From: Legionella antarctica
Lineage (GTDB): Bacteria; Pseudomonadota; Gammaproteobacteria; Legionellales; Legionellaceae
NCBI RefSeq assembly: GCF_011764505.1
Contig: NZ_AP022840.1
Span: forward strand, 62,001-126,000
DNA: 64,000 bases
Direction: 5' to 3'
A program made the translations under genes and the position numbers. This document shows positions 42,940 through 51,973 of the stretch, one piece after another. Position 1 is the stretch's first letter. Each line of letters opens with the position of its first letter. The notes beneath the pieces are model-generated. The model was not told the DNA's origin. It worked only from the letters and a program-made list of their open reading frames with translations, and made no database searches.

Positions 42940-43913
42940 TCATGGAATATTCCTTTGCAGCCAGCCCTCAATATACGTGATAGTTTCCTCTATAGTACTT
43001 ACTGCCTGATGATAAAGGGCTTCAAATAATTCACGTTGTCCGGTTTTCCAGTAGCGCTCTACATACTGACAGGCGTATTTCATGCGGATGGTTCCTACAT
43101 AAACCGCTCCACCTTTGATTTTATGGGCTGTTTTTTCAACCAGTGGATAATCAAGAGCCTTGAAAGCTTTTTTCATGAATTCTAAATCAGTGGGTAGTTC
43201 CTGAGTCATTAAGTTTAACAGTTCTTTTAACATCTCCTGGGTAGCACAGTTCTTTAATGCTTCTTCACTGTTTAAGATAGGGAACTGGTTTAATTGAAAC
43301 ATCTCATCATCACTGTCAGGCAAGTCTCTTCTTGTTTTGGAGGGATCAATTTCTGGCGTTTCATGCCGCTCTGGAATGAACGATTTAAGAATATCTGTGG
43401 CAAGAGCCTGAGTCAGTGGTTTAGTTAATACGGCATCCATACCTGCCTCAATGCAACGCTGTTTGCTTTCATCAGCACCGTGCGCGGTGAGTGCTATGAT
43501 GGGAATGTGCTTGGTTGGACTGGTTTTAGATCGGATATGATGCGTGACTTCATAGCCATCAATGCCCTCACCTAAGCCGATGTCCATAAAGATTAAGTCA
43601 TAATCGTTTTGTTCATAAAGAGCCAGTGCATCAACCCCACTGGATGCGACATCCACGTGACAGTCCATGCCTGACAATAGTGTTTTGGCTACAGTTTGGG
43701 CAATGAAATTGTCTTCAACCACAAGCACTTTGCTTTTTGTTTTACCTTCCGGCATAGGTGAAATGGCTTTTTGCTTATGGGTTAATGGGGAAAGGTGGGG
43801 TGTTTCAGTTTTTGAGACTACTGTATTATCAATTCCTGAATCGTCATCAAGCAGTGGTTCCTGCAAAGGAATCAGGCAGGTAAAAACAGTTCCTTGCTGT
43901 GGTTCACTTTCTA
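42940..43913 (-). pseudogene. C-terminal remnant of a hybrid sensor histidine kinase (receiver + HPt)
   Basis: The frame starts inside the kinase ATPase tail (GTVFTCLIPLQEP), then has a receiver domain (VLVVEDNFIAQT, phospho-acceptor D95 in FMDIGLG counted from the TTG at 43866, LTKPLT) and an HPt domain (KTAHKIKGGAVYVG, H248). The sensor and most of the kinase are missing: the frame is cut at 43914, where a Tn3-family end begins. It may still make a receiver-HPt protein from an internal start but is read as a broken gene. Confidence 0.8.
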
Positions 43914-44163
43914 GGGGTTCTAGCCCAGAACCGGCAATTTTTCCGGACTGTTTTTAGTCATAATTGATTTCTTTGAATCACCCAGGAAAACATTGTTTAT
44001 TATGGCATCAAGATCAATGATTTTATCACCAGCAAAAATAAAGTGCCCCTGAAAATGAATGTGTTGCCAAGCAACCGGTGAAATTTTCTTCAATCTAGCC
44101 AACGCCTTCTGATTTTCCTCTGCTTCATATTTTAATTTGAGCTTGGATAGTATCGCTGAATTG
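43914..44163 (-). pseudogene. Tn3-family transposase C-terminal fragment with transposon end
   Basis: The minus-strand frame reads NSAILSKLKLKYEAEENQK, then KKISPVAWQHIHFQGHF and IDLDAII, the typical C-terminus of a Tn3-family transposase. The stop (43920-43922) is followed by a plus-strand GGGG at 43914-43917, a likely inverted-repeat end abutting the kinase remnant. The rest is lost at the left end of the IS6 element (44164). Confidence 0.75.
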
Positions 44164-44959
44164 GGTTCTGTCGAAAATAGCGGAGCTAAGTTATAATGCC
44201 CTTAAAGAAGGCAGAATATGATCAGTTTTAAAGGACGTCATTTCCCACGAGATTTAATATTAATGGCAGTCCGATGGAAAGTTGCGCACCCATTAAGTTA
44301 TCGTGCGATTGAAGAATTAATGGAAGAGCGGGGAGCGGATTTAGATCATTCAACGGTTCAAAAATGGGTTGTTCACTATGCGCCTCTACTGGAGCTTGAA
44401 TTTAGAAAAAGGAAGAAAGCTGTTGGTCGCAGCTGGAAAATGGATGAGACCTATATCAAAGTAAATGGCAAATGGGTTTATCTTTACCGGGCGGTAGATA
44501 AAGAGGGAAAGACCATTGATTTCATGCTTTCTGAAAGGCGGGATCGCCCTGCTGTATTGAAGTTTTTCAAAAAAGCCATTGGTTCTAGTGGACTTCCAGA
44601 AAAGGTTAACATTGATAAATCCGGATCAAATACCGCAGCTCTTGAGCGAATTAACACCCTACTATTTATTCATGGATTATGGCATTTATTGATCGAGGTG
44701 AGGCGGATAAAATACTTGAATAATATGATTGAACAAGACCACCGTGGTATTAAAAATATCACGAAATACACCCTTGGTTTTAAATCGTTTGAATCAGCAG
44801 AGGCTACGATTGCGGGAATTGAACTGCACCGGATGCTTAAAAAAGGGCAGATGGAACACTTGGGACAGATCCCTGCTTGGAAGCAATTTTATGAATTAGC
44901 CTCTTAACCACACAACAAAATCGAACCGTATTAACTACCTTAAAAATTTTCGACAGAAC
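44164..44959 (+). mobile_element. Complete IS6-family insertion sequence
   Basis: GGTTCTGTCGAAAAT at 44164-44178 and its exact inverse ATTTTCGACAGAACC at 44945-44959 bound a 796-bp element with one transposase gene. Flanking 8-mers (CTGAATTG and TTAAAAAG) differ, so there is no target duplication. This fits replicative transposition with adjacent deletion, common for IS6 elements, and would explain the missing part of the Tn3 transposase to its left. Confidence 0.9.
44218..44907 (+). CDS. IS6-family transposase
   Basis: The 229-residue DDE transposase has an N-terminal HTH region (LSYRAIEELMEERGADLDHS) and the catalytic residues in WKMDETYIKV (D), VNIDKSGSNT (D) and NNMIEQDHRGIK (E). The length is normal for IS6. 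It appears intact. A second, related copy survives as a fragment at 52742-52966 in the opposite orientation. Confidence 0.93.
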   Translation: MISFKGRHFPRDLILMAVRWKVAHPLSYRAIEELMEERGADLDHSTVQKWVVHYAPLLELEFRKRKKAVGRSWKMDETYIKVNGKWVYLYRAVDKEGKTIDFMLSERRDRPAVLKFFKKAIGSSGLPEKVNIDKSGSNTAALERINTLLFIHGLWHLLIEVRRIKYLNNMIEQDHRGIKNITKYTLGFKSFESAEATIAGIELHRMLKKGQMEHLGQIPAWKQFYELAS

Positions 44960-45144
44960 CTTAAAAAGTTAGCTTTAGTATAAATCAGCCTATTATTATC
45001 TTAAAAATCATTCGCATAATGGCATTTACCTTCGATTTTATATATTATGCTGAGCTAATTACCACAATATTCCATTTTTATTTAATTTCGATTTAATAAA
45101 ATAAGAACTTAATTATTTGGAATACATTGCAGAGATAGGGAATC

Positions 45145-45783
45145 ATGGGTAGTCAACAGTTTAAGGTATTAATATCTGTCTTTTTAAAAAGTTTTTTACT
45201 CTTTTTTATTCCTATATCTTATGGGCATGCGGCAGATAATCCATGCGGTGTATCCTGTACTCAAACCATCGTCAATAATGCCTCTGCAAGTGCCATAAAC
45301 CAGGCAAACCAATTTACTGAAAATACAGCTCAAAATACATTGGCTCAAGCTAACACTTACACTGATAATGCAATTAATACTCGGGTGTATGAAAAGGTGG
45401 TAATTTTTGCAGAAAATGCTGCGAGTATAGTTGGTGCAGGTGCCACACAATGGGCTTTTGGTGATGGAGACACCGGCGGAATAGGTATCCCCCTGGTAGA
45501 AGATTGGGAATTATTTGCGGTCAGCTTCCAAGCGCGTTCAGTAACGCTGAGCACTAATGTCAATATGATTGTTCGCAATATGAATGATGCATCTATCCTA
45601 TACCTATTTACAGCCCCACTTCTTGTTACGCCACCAGCTGCCAATGGTGTTTATACGGAATTACTTGCGACCCCAGTTCCAATTCCTGCAGGAACCACTA
45701 TTGGTTTTGCTACTTCAAGTGTATCCGCAGGAGTAGTTACAGGCGCTCGTGTGGCTGTCTGGCTAAGAAGGCATCCAGATTAA
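45145..45783 (+). CDS. Secreted protein with coiled-coil stalk and Lcl-like C-terminal domain
   Basis: The 212-residue protein has a signal peptide (cleaved near GHAADN), a helical stalk with repeated AINQANQFTEN / LAQANTYTDNAIN motifs, and a beta-rich C-terminal domain with GAGATQWAFGDGDTGGIGIP and ARVAVWLRRHPD. The C-terminal part resembles, from memory, the trimeric ligand-binding domain of the Legionella collagen-like adhesin Lcl; the collagen repeats are absent here and replaced by the stalk. Surface location and adhesion are inferred. AGATAGGG precedes the ATG. Confidence 0.65.
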   Translation: MGSQQFKVLISVFLKSFLLFFIPISYGHAADNPCGVSCTQTIVNNASASAINQANQFTENTAQNTLAQANTYTDNAINTRVYEKVVIFAENAASIVGAGATQWAFGDGDTGGIGIPLVEDWELFAVSFQARSVTLSTNVNMIVRNMNDASILYLFTAPLLVTPPAANGVYTELLATPVPIPAGTTIGFATSSVSAGVVTGARVAVWLRRHPD

Positions 45784-45850
45784 TCAATATGCTATAGCTA
45801 TTCAGTAAGTAGTAAAAATCAATAGCTTGGGTTTCATAAGGGAGAGTTCC

Positions 45851-46224
45851 GTGATTTTGAGTCAGTTAAGAAGTTCGTTTATTTGGACATTGATGTTATT
45901 TTGTGGTGTATTTTTATCTGTGATCACCATAGCGCATGCGGGCACCAGTAAGGATAACCAATCGTCTTCGGAACAATTAGAAAATACGCTTGTTCTAAAT
46001 CAAGGACGTGATCAGCACGTAACAGCCCATAATTTAAAAGAATCCAATGGCAATAAAACATTTCAATCGAAACTGAAGATACCTGGAGTAAGTATCACAG
46101 AACAAGTTCATCAACAAACCAATGGGCGCACTATTCAGGAAAATAAAATAATTGTGGATATTGCCAAGAATGAATCGGTTGAATTTGTGCAGCAGTTTGA
46201 TGGTGAGGGTAGAAAAGTCTCCCG
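45851..46224 (+). pseudogene. Exported protein of unknown function, cut by a Tn3-family transposon
   Basis: A GTG start behind GGGAGAG encodes a signal peptide (WTLMLFCGVFLSVITIAHAG) and a polar domain with NGNKTFQSKLKIPGVSITEQ. The frame runs into the transposon inverted repeat at 46225 and would end at 46348 with foreign residues. It lies 67 bp after the Lcl-like gene and may have been cotranscribed with it. Its original C-terminus is not in the window. Confidence 0.6.
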
Positions 46225-46259
46225 TTCGGGCTTGGGGAGCAATGGAACAGCCAACCCAC

Positions 46260-49200
46260 TTAAGGCTTTTCTGTGGTTCTTAATGGTCTTAACTCACCAC
46301 GTTTCACCTCATCTGGCATGGCAAAGGAATATCGTCCGAGCATATTAATGTGACCATATCCATATGCGGACAGTCTGGCTACATCTTCATCGAGTACCAG
46401 GAAGCCTTCTTGTCGTAATTGATTGATGGCAGCATCCATATAAATGGTATTCCAAAGTGTGATGATATTTAAAACAAGCCCAAGAGCACCAAGCTGATCT
46501 TCTTGTCCAGCCCGATACCGTTGATGAAGCTCTCCACGCTTACCGTGAAAAACAGTGCGACCTAAACTGTGTCGACCTTCACCCAAATTTAATTGTACTA
46601 AGGTCTTACGACGGAATGACTCATCATGAAGATAATTAAGCATGTGGATGGTTTTATCAATTCGTCCAATTTCAGCAATTGCTTTGGCTAAACGAGTTGG
46701 TTTATCAGCAACTTGAAGAGTACGCATAATACCTTCTGCTGGGACCCTTCCGAGCTTTAATGAAGCTAGTAACCGTAAAATATCATCCCATTCAGGAGGA
46801 ACAAGATCTATATTTATACGATTTTTTGCAAGAACATTGAGCTTGCCATAATCAGCTAACGGATCAATTCTCCAAAATCGAGCACCACCCATGTCAGCTA
46901 ATCTCGGACTGAAACGAAGTCCCAACAAACGAAACAGCCCAAACACAATATCACTGTATGCCCCCGCATCCGTCATAATACGCGTTGGCTGTAATTCAGT
47001 CTGTTGCTCGAGAACCACGCCTAACAATATTAGACTATCACGTAAAGTGCCAGGTACAGTTATAGCATTTAAGCCTGTTCGTTGATTAGATATTAAATTG
47101 TACCAAGTGACACCGCGACCTGATTTAAAATATTTTGGATTTGGAGCAGCATGCACTGTTCTTACAGGAACAACGAAGCGCATTCCATCAGCCGATGCAA
47201 TATCTCCTCCACCCCACTTTTTAGCTAATGGGATTTTATTTTGAGCGGAAACCAATATGGAGTTGACTGCCATTATCGTTTCATTCCGAATATAGTTTTG
47301 ATCAACCCATACCAATCTATCTCTTTTTAAAGCAGCTACATCCTCACGCACAAATGGTTCTCGTCCGGTATTACAGGCTTCAGCAAGTAATTCAGCACAT
47401 AAACTGACCAACAGATCGTCAACACGCGCATTTCCTTCATTTATATGAGTAAACCCATCTGCAAATCCAGTACGTGTGGCTATTTCAAGTACCATCTCTG
47501 GTAAATCTACTCGTGGTAATTTTGCTTTTACAGCTGCTCTTAATGCTTTTAATGATGGGGGTTCATCAAGCGCATCCAGCTGAGTCAAAATCAGCTCCTC
47601 ATTACCCTTAACCGTTTCAAATCGGACAGCAGGATTATTATCAATATTTGCAGAAACTAACCGATATGCTTGATGTAGTTCATCTGTGATATTTGTGAGG
47701 GTTGATGCCGGGTCAATTGTTAAATTTAATGAGCGGCAAATCATAGGACGTACGGCCTCCCACTCTGCACCAGAATAAAGATTGGCTCTTGGATCGGCAT
47801 ACCGCCAACTGGGACTTATGAACAAATCCCTACTTTTTAATGCCGATTGTAGTTTATCAAGAACGCAAAATGTATACGCTGTACGATTAATGGTAGTTTT
47901 TTTGCTATCCCGCGCGGTTATTGATGTTATTAATGATAGCTCTTTATCAGTCGCATTTTTTAGAACATCATCCATATTTAAAATGGAGTTTTTTAACTTA
48001 TCAACCTGACGTTGTTTTTTCTCTGGTACGACAATAAGCGTAATTTTTTTATTGATCAGATCAGCATACAAAAGTTTATCGTTATGCAAAATGATACCAT
48101 CTTGGGTATTTATAAGTTTTTTGATGCTACGGTAAGTTGGGCGTGATTCATCTTGTGGCCAATTGATAATACTGCATTCATCTTTAATAACAATGTTACG
48201 TTTCCATGATTTTCCAATGATCCCCATTGGCGGTTCATCCGTTTGTTTTCCTTTTAGCCATTCAAGGCTGGCAAGAAGAGGCTTTCCCGCCTGATTGCTA
48301 TCAAAATTTATTACTCGCAGGAGCGATGGTAAAAATTTCTGAACGGTTTTTTCCTTTTGTTCGAGCTCATGATAGAACACATTCCTTGGTGGCCTAATCA
48401 AGGCACTAGCATTTTCAACTGCATACACAAGCGTTTCATGACCTACTGCTGTATAAATGGTCCCTCGAATTTCATGATCAGACAATTCTGGATTCAGTAG
48501 TAACTTACATGCATCAATTAATGTGGCTGCAGCTTGATCGAGATCTTTAAGCGTTCGCAATCGTGTATTTTTATTTTCTTGCTTAGCCTTTGAGAATAAA
48601 TCGCGCAATACCATACTGAGTACATCTAGCGAATCATCCTGGCTGTCAGATTCAAAATGAGTTGCAAATGCAACAAGCGTCGCCATTTTACGTTCAAATG
48701 GCAAGCGGTTAATGGCTGTAATTTTTGCTGTATTGGCAAAACGTGCAAGTGTTGCTATTTTACAAACAGGTATGCGGTACAGTGGTAATTTGACCTTAAT
48801 ATTTCGAGCGGACTCAACACGTTTTAATGTTTGTACAAGAGCTGTACTACTAACGCTAGCCGGGCCTTTACGCAGTTTATCAAGCAATGAAAGATGTTGG
48901 TCATCCTCCACTACCAAGAGCTCATTCAGTTTTTCCTGTTGTGATACACTTAAATTTTTAATCAACATTCGCCATAAGCGAGACTCCATCCTGGAGCGAA
49001 TTTCTGCGACAAAACGCTCAAGAACTGTAATACCTGGTAGCAATATTTTATTAGTAGATAACCAACTCACTGCATGATCAAAAAGTACACCAGGTCTGTC
49101 GGTACCCGTCCAACATAGTGCACATAATATGCGACCAAGACGAAATCGATTACCTTTTTCAACAAATTCAATATAGCCATAACGCGATCTAATTTCAACA

Positions 49201-49517
49201 GTATGGCGCCAACGCTGTTCACTCTTCATGTACATTGATACACAACTTTCAGGATCATTTACCTTGATTTGAGTAGCGACTCGCTCAATCACCATATGGG
49301 GAAGCTTACTCAGATCAGAAATAAAGGCTCCAATAAATCGGACGGTTGTCAGTTGTAATGCATAGCCTAACCGACTGAAGTCGCCACGTTTACTCGAGAT
49401 CCATTCAAGATCATGATCATCGAGGAAAAAAAGGCTATCAACAATATCTGATGGTAGGTCAGTGGGATATTTGGCGTAATTGTCAGATTGTACTAAAGAA
49501 AGAAAACTAACAGGCAT
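46260..49517 (-). CDS. tnpA: Tn3-family transposase TnpA
   Basis: The 1085-residue protein is a full Tn3 transposase: an N-terminal DUF4158-type domain (DIVDSLFFLDDHDLEWISSK) and the catalytic C-terminal half with SADGMRFVVP (D), IMTDAGAYSDIVF (D) and FHGKRGELHQRY (E), then LWNTIYMDAAI and YGHINMLGRYSF. The stop codon lies inside the left inverted repeat. It is divergent from the resolvase and separated by the resolution region. It appears intact. Confidence 0.93.
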   Translation of the reverse strand: MPVSFLSLVQSDNYAKYPTDLPSDIVDSLFFLDDHDLEWISSKRGDFSRLGYALQLTTVRFIGAFISDLSKLPHMVIERVATQIKVNDPESCVSMYMKSEQRWRHTVEIRSRYGYIEFVEKGNRFRLGRILCALCWTGTDRPGVLFDHAVSWLSTNKILLPGITVLERFVAEIRSRMESRLWRMLIKNLSVSQQEKLNELLVVEDDQHLSLLDKLRKGPASVSSTALVQTLKRVESARNIKVKLPLYRIPVCKIATLARFANTAKITAINRLPFERKMATLVAFATHFESDSQDDSLDVLSMVLRDLFSKAKQENKNTRLRTLKDLDQAAATLIDACKLLLNPELSDHEIRGTIYTAVGHETLVYAVENASALIRPPRNVFYHELEQKEKTVQKFLPSLLRVINFDSNQAGKPLLASLEWLKGKQTDEPPMGIIGKSWKRNIVIKDECSIINWPQDESRPTYRSIKKLINTQDGIILHNDKLLYADLINKKITLIVVPEKKQRQVDKLKNSILNMDDVLKNATDKELSLITSITARDSKKTTINRTAYTFCVLDKLQSALKSRDLFISPSWRYADPRANLYSGAEWEAVRPMICRSLNLTIDPASTLTNITDELHQAYRLVSANIDNNPAVRFETVKGNEELILTQLDALDEPPSLKALRAAVKAKLPRVDLPEMVLEIATRTGFADGFTHINEGNARVDDLLVSLCAELLAEACNTGREPFVREDVAALKRDRLVWVDQNYIRNETIMAVNSILVSAQNKIPLAKKWGGGDIASADGMRFVVPVRTVHAAPNPKYFKSGRGVTWYNLISNQRTGLNAITVPGTLRDSLILLGVVLEQQTELQPTRIMTDAGAYSDIVFGLFRLLGLRFSPRLADMGGARFWRIDPLADYGKLNVLAKNRINIDLVPPEWDDILRLLASLKLGRVPAEGIMRTLQVADKPTRLAKAIAEIGRIDKTIHMLNYLHDESFRRKTLVQLNLGEGRHSLGRTVFHGKRGELHQRYRAGQEDQLGALGLVLNIITLWNTIYMDAAINQLRQEGFLVLDEDVARLSAYGYGHINMLGRYSFAMPDEVKRGELRPLRTTEKP

Positions 49518-49544
49518 ATTTATCCAAATAAAGAGTGTCGTGTT

Positions 49545-49638
49545 GCAAAACTTCTAAGTTTTGCGGTGAAAATGGATGCCACGAATTCATTGGTGAAAAT
49601 TCGTTGCAAAAATCAGATGCAAAAGTCTATTCTTTTGC
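49545..49638. other. Resolution (res) site of the transposon
   Basis: Between the divergent tnpA and tnpR genes lie three inverted repeats: GCAAAACTT-CT-AAGTTTTGC (49545-49564), ACGAATT/AATTCGT (49581-49604) and GCAAAAG/CTTTTGC (49619-49638). Three dyads in this place fit the three resolvase-binding subsites of Tn3-type res. Promoters of both genes must also lie here. Confidence 0.7.
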
Positions 49639-49672
49639 GATATAATTTGCAAACTAATTTAAGGGAATAGCA

Positions 49673-50224
49673 ATGAAAATAGGTTATGCGCGTGTTTCAA
49701 CTACCGATCAAAATTTGGACTTACAATTGACCGCTCTGAAAGAAGCAGGTTGTGGTCGAGTTTATCAAGAAAAAATTTCTGGAGCACAAAGAGACCGTCC
49801 AGAATTACAACGATTGCTCGATCAACTTCGCCCAGATGATATTATCGTCGTGTGGAAATTAGATCGACTTGCGCGTTCAACACAAAATTTATTAGAATTG
49901 GTTGATCATATAAAAAATGCCGAGGCCTCTTTTTGTTCTCTATCTGAACCATGGGCCGATACTACTTCGCCCTCAGGCAAGATGATCATGACGGTGTTTG
50001 CTGGCATTGCTGAATTTGAACGGGATTTAATCCGTGAACGTACTGGCGCTGGTCGCGCTGCGGCTAAGAAACGAGGGGTTCGATTTGGCCGTCCTGAAAA
50101 AATGAATGATGAACAAAAATTATTAGCTAAACGGCTTTTGCAAGAAGGTAAATCTGTTAGTGAAATTGCGAAGACTTTCAATGTTCATAAAGCTACAATT
50201 TATCGTCTACAAATGACAACTTAG
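49673..50224 (+). CDS. tnpR: Serine resolvase TnpR
   Basis: The 183-residue protein has the resolvase N-terminus IGYARVSTTDQ with catalytic Ser9, then KLDRLARSTQNLLEL and IAEFERDLIRERTGAGRAAA, and a C-terminal HTH (SVSEIAKTFNVHKATIYRL). It resolves Tn3 cointegrates at res. The ribosome site is AAGGG. Intact. Confidence 0.95.
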   Translation: MKIGYARVSTTDQNLDLQLTALKEAGCGRVYQEKISGAQRDRPELQRLLDQLRPDDIIVVWKLDRLARSTQNLLELVDHIKNAEASFCSLSEPWADTTSPSGKMIMTVFAGIAEFERDLIRERTGAGRAAAKKRGVRFGRPEKMNDEQKLLAKRLLQEGKSVSEIAKTFNVHKATIYRLQMTT

Positions 50225-50311
50225 CAAGGTACGCTAAGATTGGCCTCAATAATATGGGTATCGGCGTCGAAATCGGAGGTTGTTTTTTATACAAACAAAA
50301 GCACCAATTAT

Positions 50312-50339
50312 TTGCACCAACTGTCGTGTCTGATATAAT
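50312..50339 (+). promoter_or_regulatory. Promoter of the cargo genes
   Basis: TTGCAC (50312-50317), a 16-bp spacer and TATAAT (50334-50339) lie 63 bases before the chorismate mutase-like gene. It would drive the cargo genes independently of the resolvase. Confidence 0.65.
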
Positions 50340-50401
50340 TCGCAATTAACTACCATTTCTTTAATGATGAAATGATTATAACTAAAAGAGAATATTAGAG
50401 A

Positions 50402-51097
50402 ATGGGTGAATCTGAAGCAGCTATCACAATACAAGGATTTTTTAGGCGCCATCTACTAGAAAAGCAAATGGTTTTGCACCAGGCCATTTCTAAGAGTCCA
50501 AATGTGTCGTTATTGCATATGATGAACCTACGATTTCAATGCATGAGGGCAGTAGCAGCAGCAAAGCTTCCTCTCAAAAAACCAATTGAAGATAAAGAGC
50601 AGGAAGTTCGTATTATTGCTGGTGTAAAAAGGCTTGCAACAGATAGCGGAATAATAGATTTAGATACAATCGATCGTATATTCCAACATTACTTTGAATT
50701 ATCCAAAGCGATTCAACGTCCATATTACGGATTGATCTGGGATAAAGCCCCTCGTGATACTCAAACGTTAGTAAGTAATGCTTATATTCAACTTCGTAAT
50801 TTAGTATCCCAAGCTGGTTTTGTTCATATAATATATTGTCAAGAAGAACGACCTTTTCAATGCGCTGAAGTATTAGTTCTTGCTCGTGATATTATTCAGC
50901 AGGTAAATCAAGAAATCATCAATATCTTATCTAACAATGAGAAGCATAAATTAAATGAAGTTACCAAAGAAGAAATGGCAGAAGTTATAAGAATAATGTT
51001 AGCAAATTATATGACACCTAATGAACTAAAAAGCGGCATGAAAACGATACAATCATTAGCTAGTGAGTTAAATGGTTTTTCTTTGTCAAGATGTTAA
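50402..51097 (+). CDS. Chorismate mutase-like (AroQ-type) protein with N-terminal IQ motif
   Basis: Residues about 6-22 read AAITIQGFFRRHLLEKQ, an IQ-type calmodulin-binding motif. Then LRFQCMRAVAAAKLPLKKPI and EDKEQEVRII, with FELSKAIQRPYY later, follow the pattern of AroQ-gamma chorismate mutases: the first Arg, Lys of AAAK and Asp of IED are kept, while the usual Arg three residues on is Gln. There is no signal peptide, unlike periplasmic AroQ-gamma enzymes. The IQ motif suggests contact with a eukaryotic host, so a translocated effector is possible but untested. Confidence 0.7.
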   Translation: MGESEAAITIQGFFRRHLLEKQMVLHQAISKSPNVSLLHMMNLRFQCMRAVAAAKLPLKKPIEDKEQEVRIIAGVKRLATDSGIIDLDTIDRIFQHYFELSKAIQRPYYGLIWDKAPRDTQTLVSNAYIQLRNLVSQAGFVHIIYCQEERPFQCAEVLVLARDIIQQVNQEIINILSNNEKHKLNEVTKEEMAEVIRIMLANYMTPNELKSGMKTIQSLASELNGFSLSRC

Positions 51098-51167
51098 TTA
51101 TTGAGTTAAAACCTTGGGTGTGTCAGTAGGTCTGTTTCTGATAGCAAATTGGGTGAAGAGGAAAGAA

Positions 51168-51818
51168 ATGGTTAAAAAAATTCTCGTATTTTGCGTATTA
51201 ATAAACATTTTTAATATATCTAATGCTACATCTTTTGTTGTAGAGCCGCAAACAAAGACCACTCAGGAGAAGATGAACAGTCTCGCAAATGTAGAAAAAA
51301 CGAGTACAAGAGTTAACCAAGACATGTTACCCACCCCGTATAATTATTTACTGACCCAACCACTAATGACGAAAGGCATAGAAAAATATTATCAGCGCAC
51401 ACCCATTATTCAAACGATTTATGCCATAAAAAACCGGCATAACAATACATACTCTCGAGCGATTATGATGCTTATAGATAGTAGTAAGGCTAGAAATAAT
51501 GTGAGGATGGCACAAAGAAAAAAAGAAGCAATAGTAGTTGAGTTGGCGTTTATTACTATGAACTTTAATGAGTTACCAAAGAAAATAATTACAGATGTGC
51601 TCAACACCAATATTCCCTTTGGAACATTGCTATCTGACAATCATGTGAAAATATCCATCACGGGTCGAACCTATTTTTCAGTTAAGTGTAACAAAGAGCT
51701 TGCCTCGTTAACGAATTGTAACTTAAATAATACAATATATGGCCGAACCAATACCATTATAAGAACAGATGATAATAAATGGCTTGCGAGTGTTGTGGAG
51801 ATTTTGCCAGGATTTTAA
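51168..51818 (+). CDS. Exported chorismate lyase-like (UbiC/DUF98-type) protein
   Basis: The protein of about 216 residues has a signal peptide (KKILVFCVLINIFNISNATS). The C-terminal half has IPFGTLLSDNHVKISITGRT and NTIYGRTNTIIRTDDNKW followed by EILPGF, resembling the chorismate pyruvate-lyase/DUF98 family. The chosen ATG follows GAGGAAAG; the longest frame begins 18 codons earlier without a good site. It lies 70 bp after the chorismate mutase-like gene, so the pair may act on the same metabolite. The enzyme call is moderate. Confidence 0.55.
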   Translation: MVKKILVFCVLINIFNISNATSFVVEPQTKTTQEKMNSLANVEKTSTRVNQDMLPTPYNYLLTQPLMTKGIEKYYQRTPIIQTIYAIKNRHNNTYSRAIMMLIDSSKARNNVRMAQRKKEAIVVELAFITMNFNELPKKIITDVLNTNIPFGTLLSDNHVKISITGRTYFSVKCNKELASLTNCNLNNTIYGRTNTIIRTDDNKWLASVVEILPGF

Positions 51819-51821
51819 ACC

Positions 51822-51930
51822 GTGATATTTCGAAAATATCGGTTGCTTTTGAACAGTTATGACAAAAATCAGCATAAAATAGTAGGATTAGTCGCCATAG
51901 GTGGAGTAGTGGAATTTTATAATTTCAAAA
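51822..51930 (+). pseudogene. MFS transporter N-terminal fragment cut by the transposon end
   Basis: A GTG start opens a frame with HKIVGLVAIGGVVEFYNF, which resembles the first transmembrane helix of major facilitator transporters. The frame then enters the right inverted repeat (51931), so only about 36 codons of the original gene remain. It shows that the cargo came from a longer operon including a transporter. Confidence 0.55.
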
Positions 51931-51973
51931 CCTTAAGTGGGTTGGCTGTTCCATTGCTCCCCAAGCCCGAAGT

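Larger units (their letters stand above)
46225..51971. mobile_element. Tn3-family transposon with perfect 41-bp ends and aromatic-metabolism-like cargo
   Basis: Bases 46225-46265 (TTCGGGCTTGGGG at the outer end, CTTAAGG at the inner end) are repeated exactly in inverted form at 51931-51971. Inside are a Tn3 transposase, a resolution site, a resolvase and three cargo genes. Outer 5-mers (TCCCG, GTATT) differ, so there is no target duplication. The two flanks are different broken genes, which points to deletion or recombination after insertion. Confidence 0.88.
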
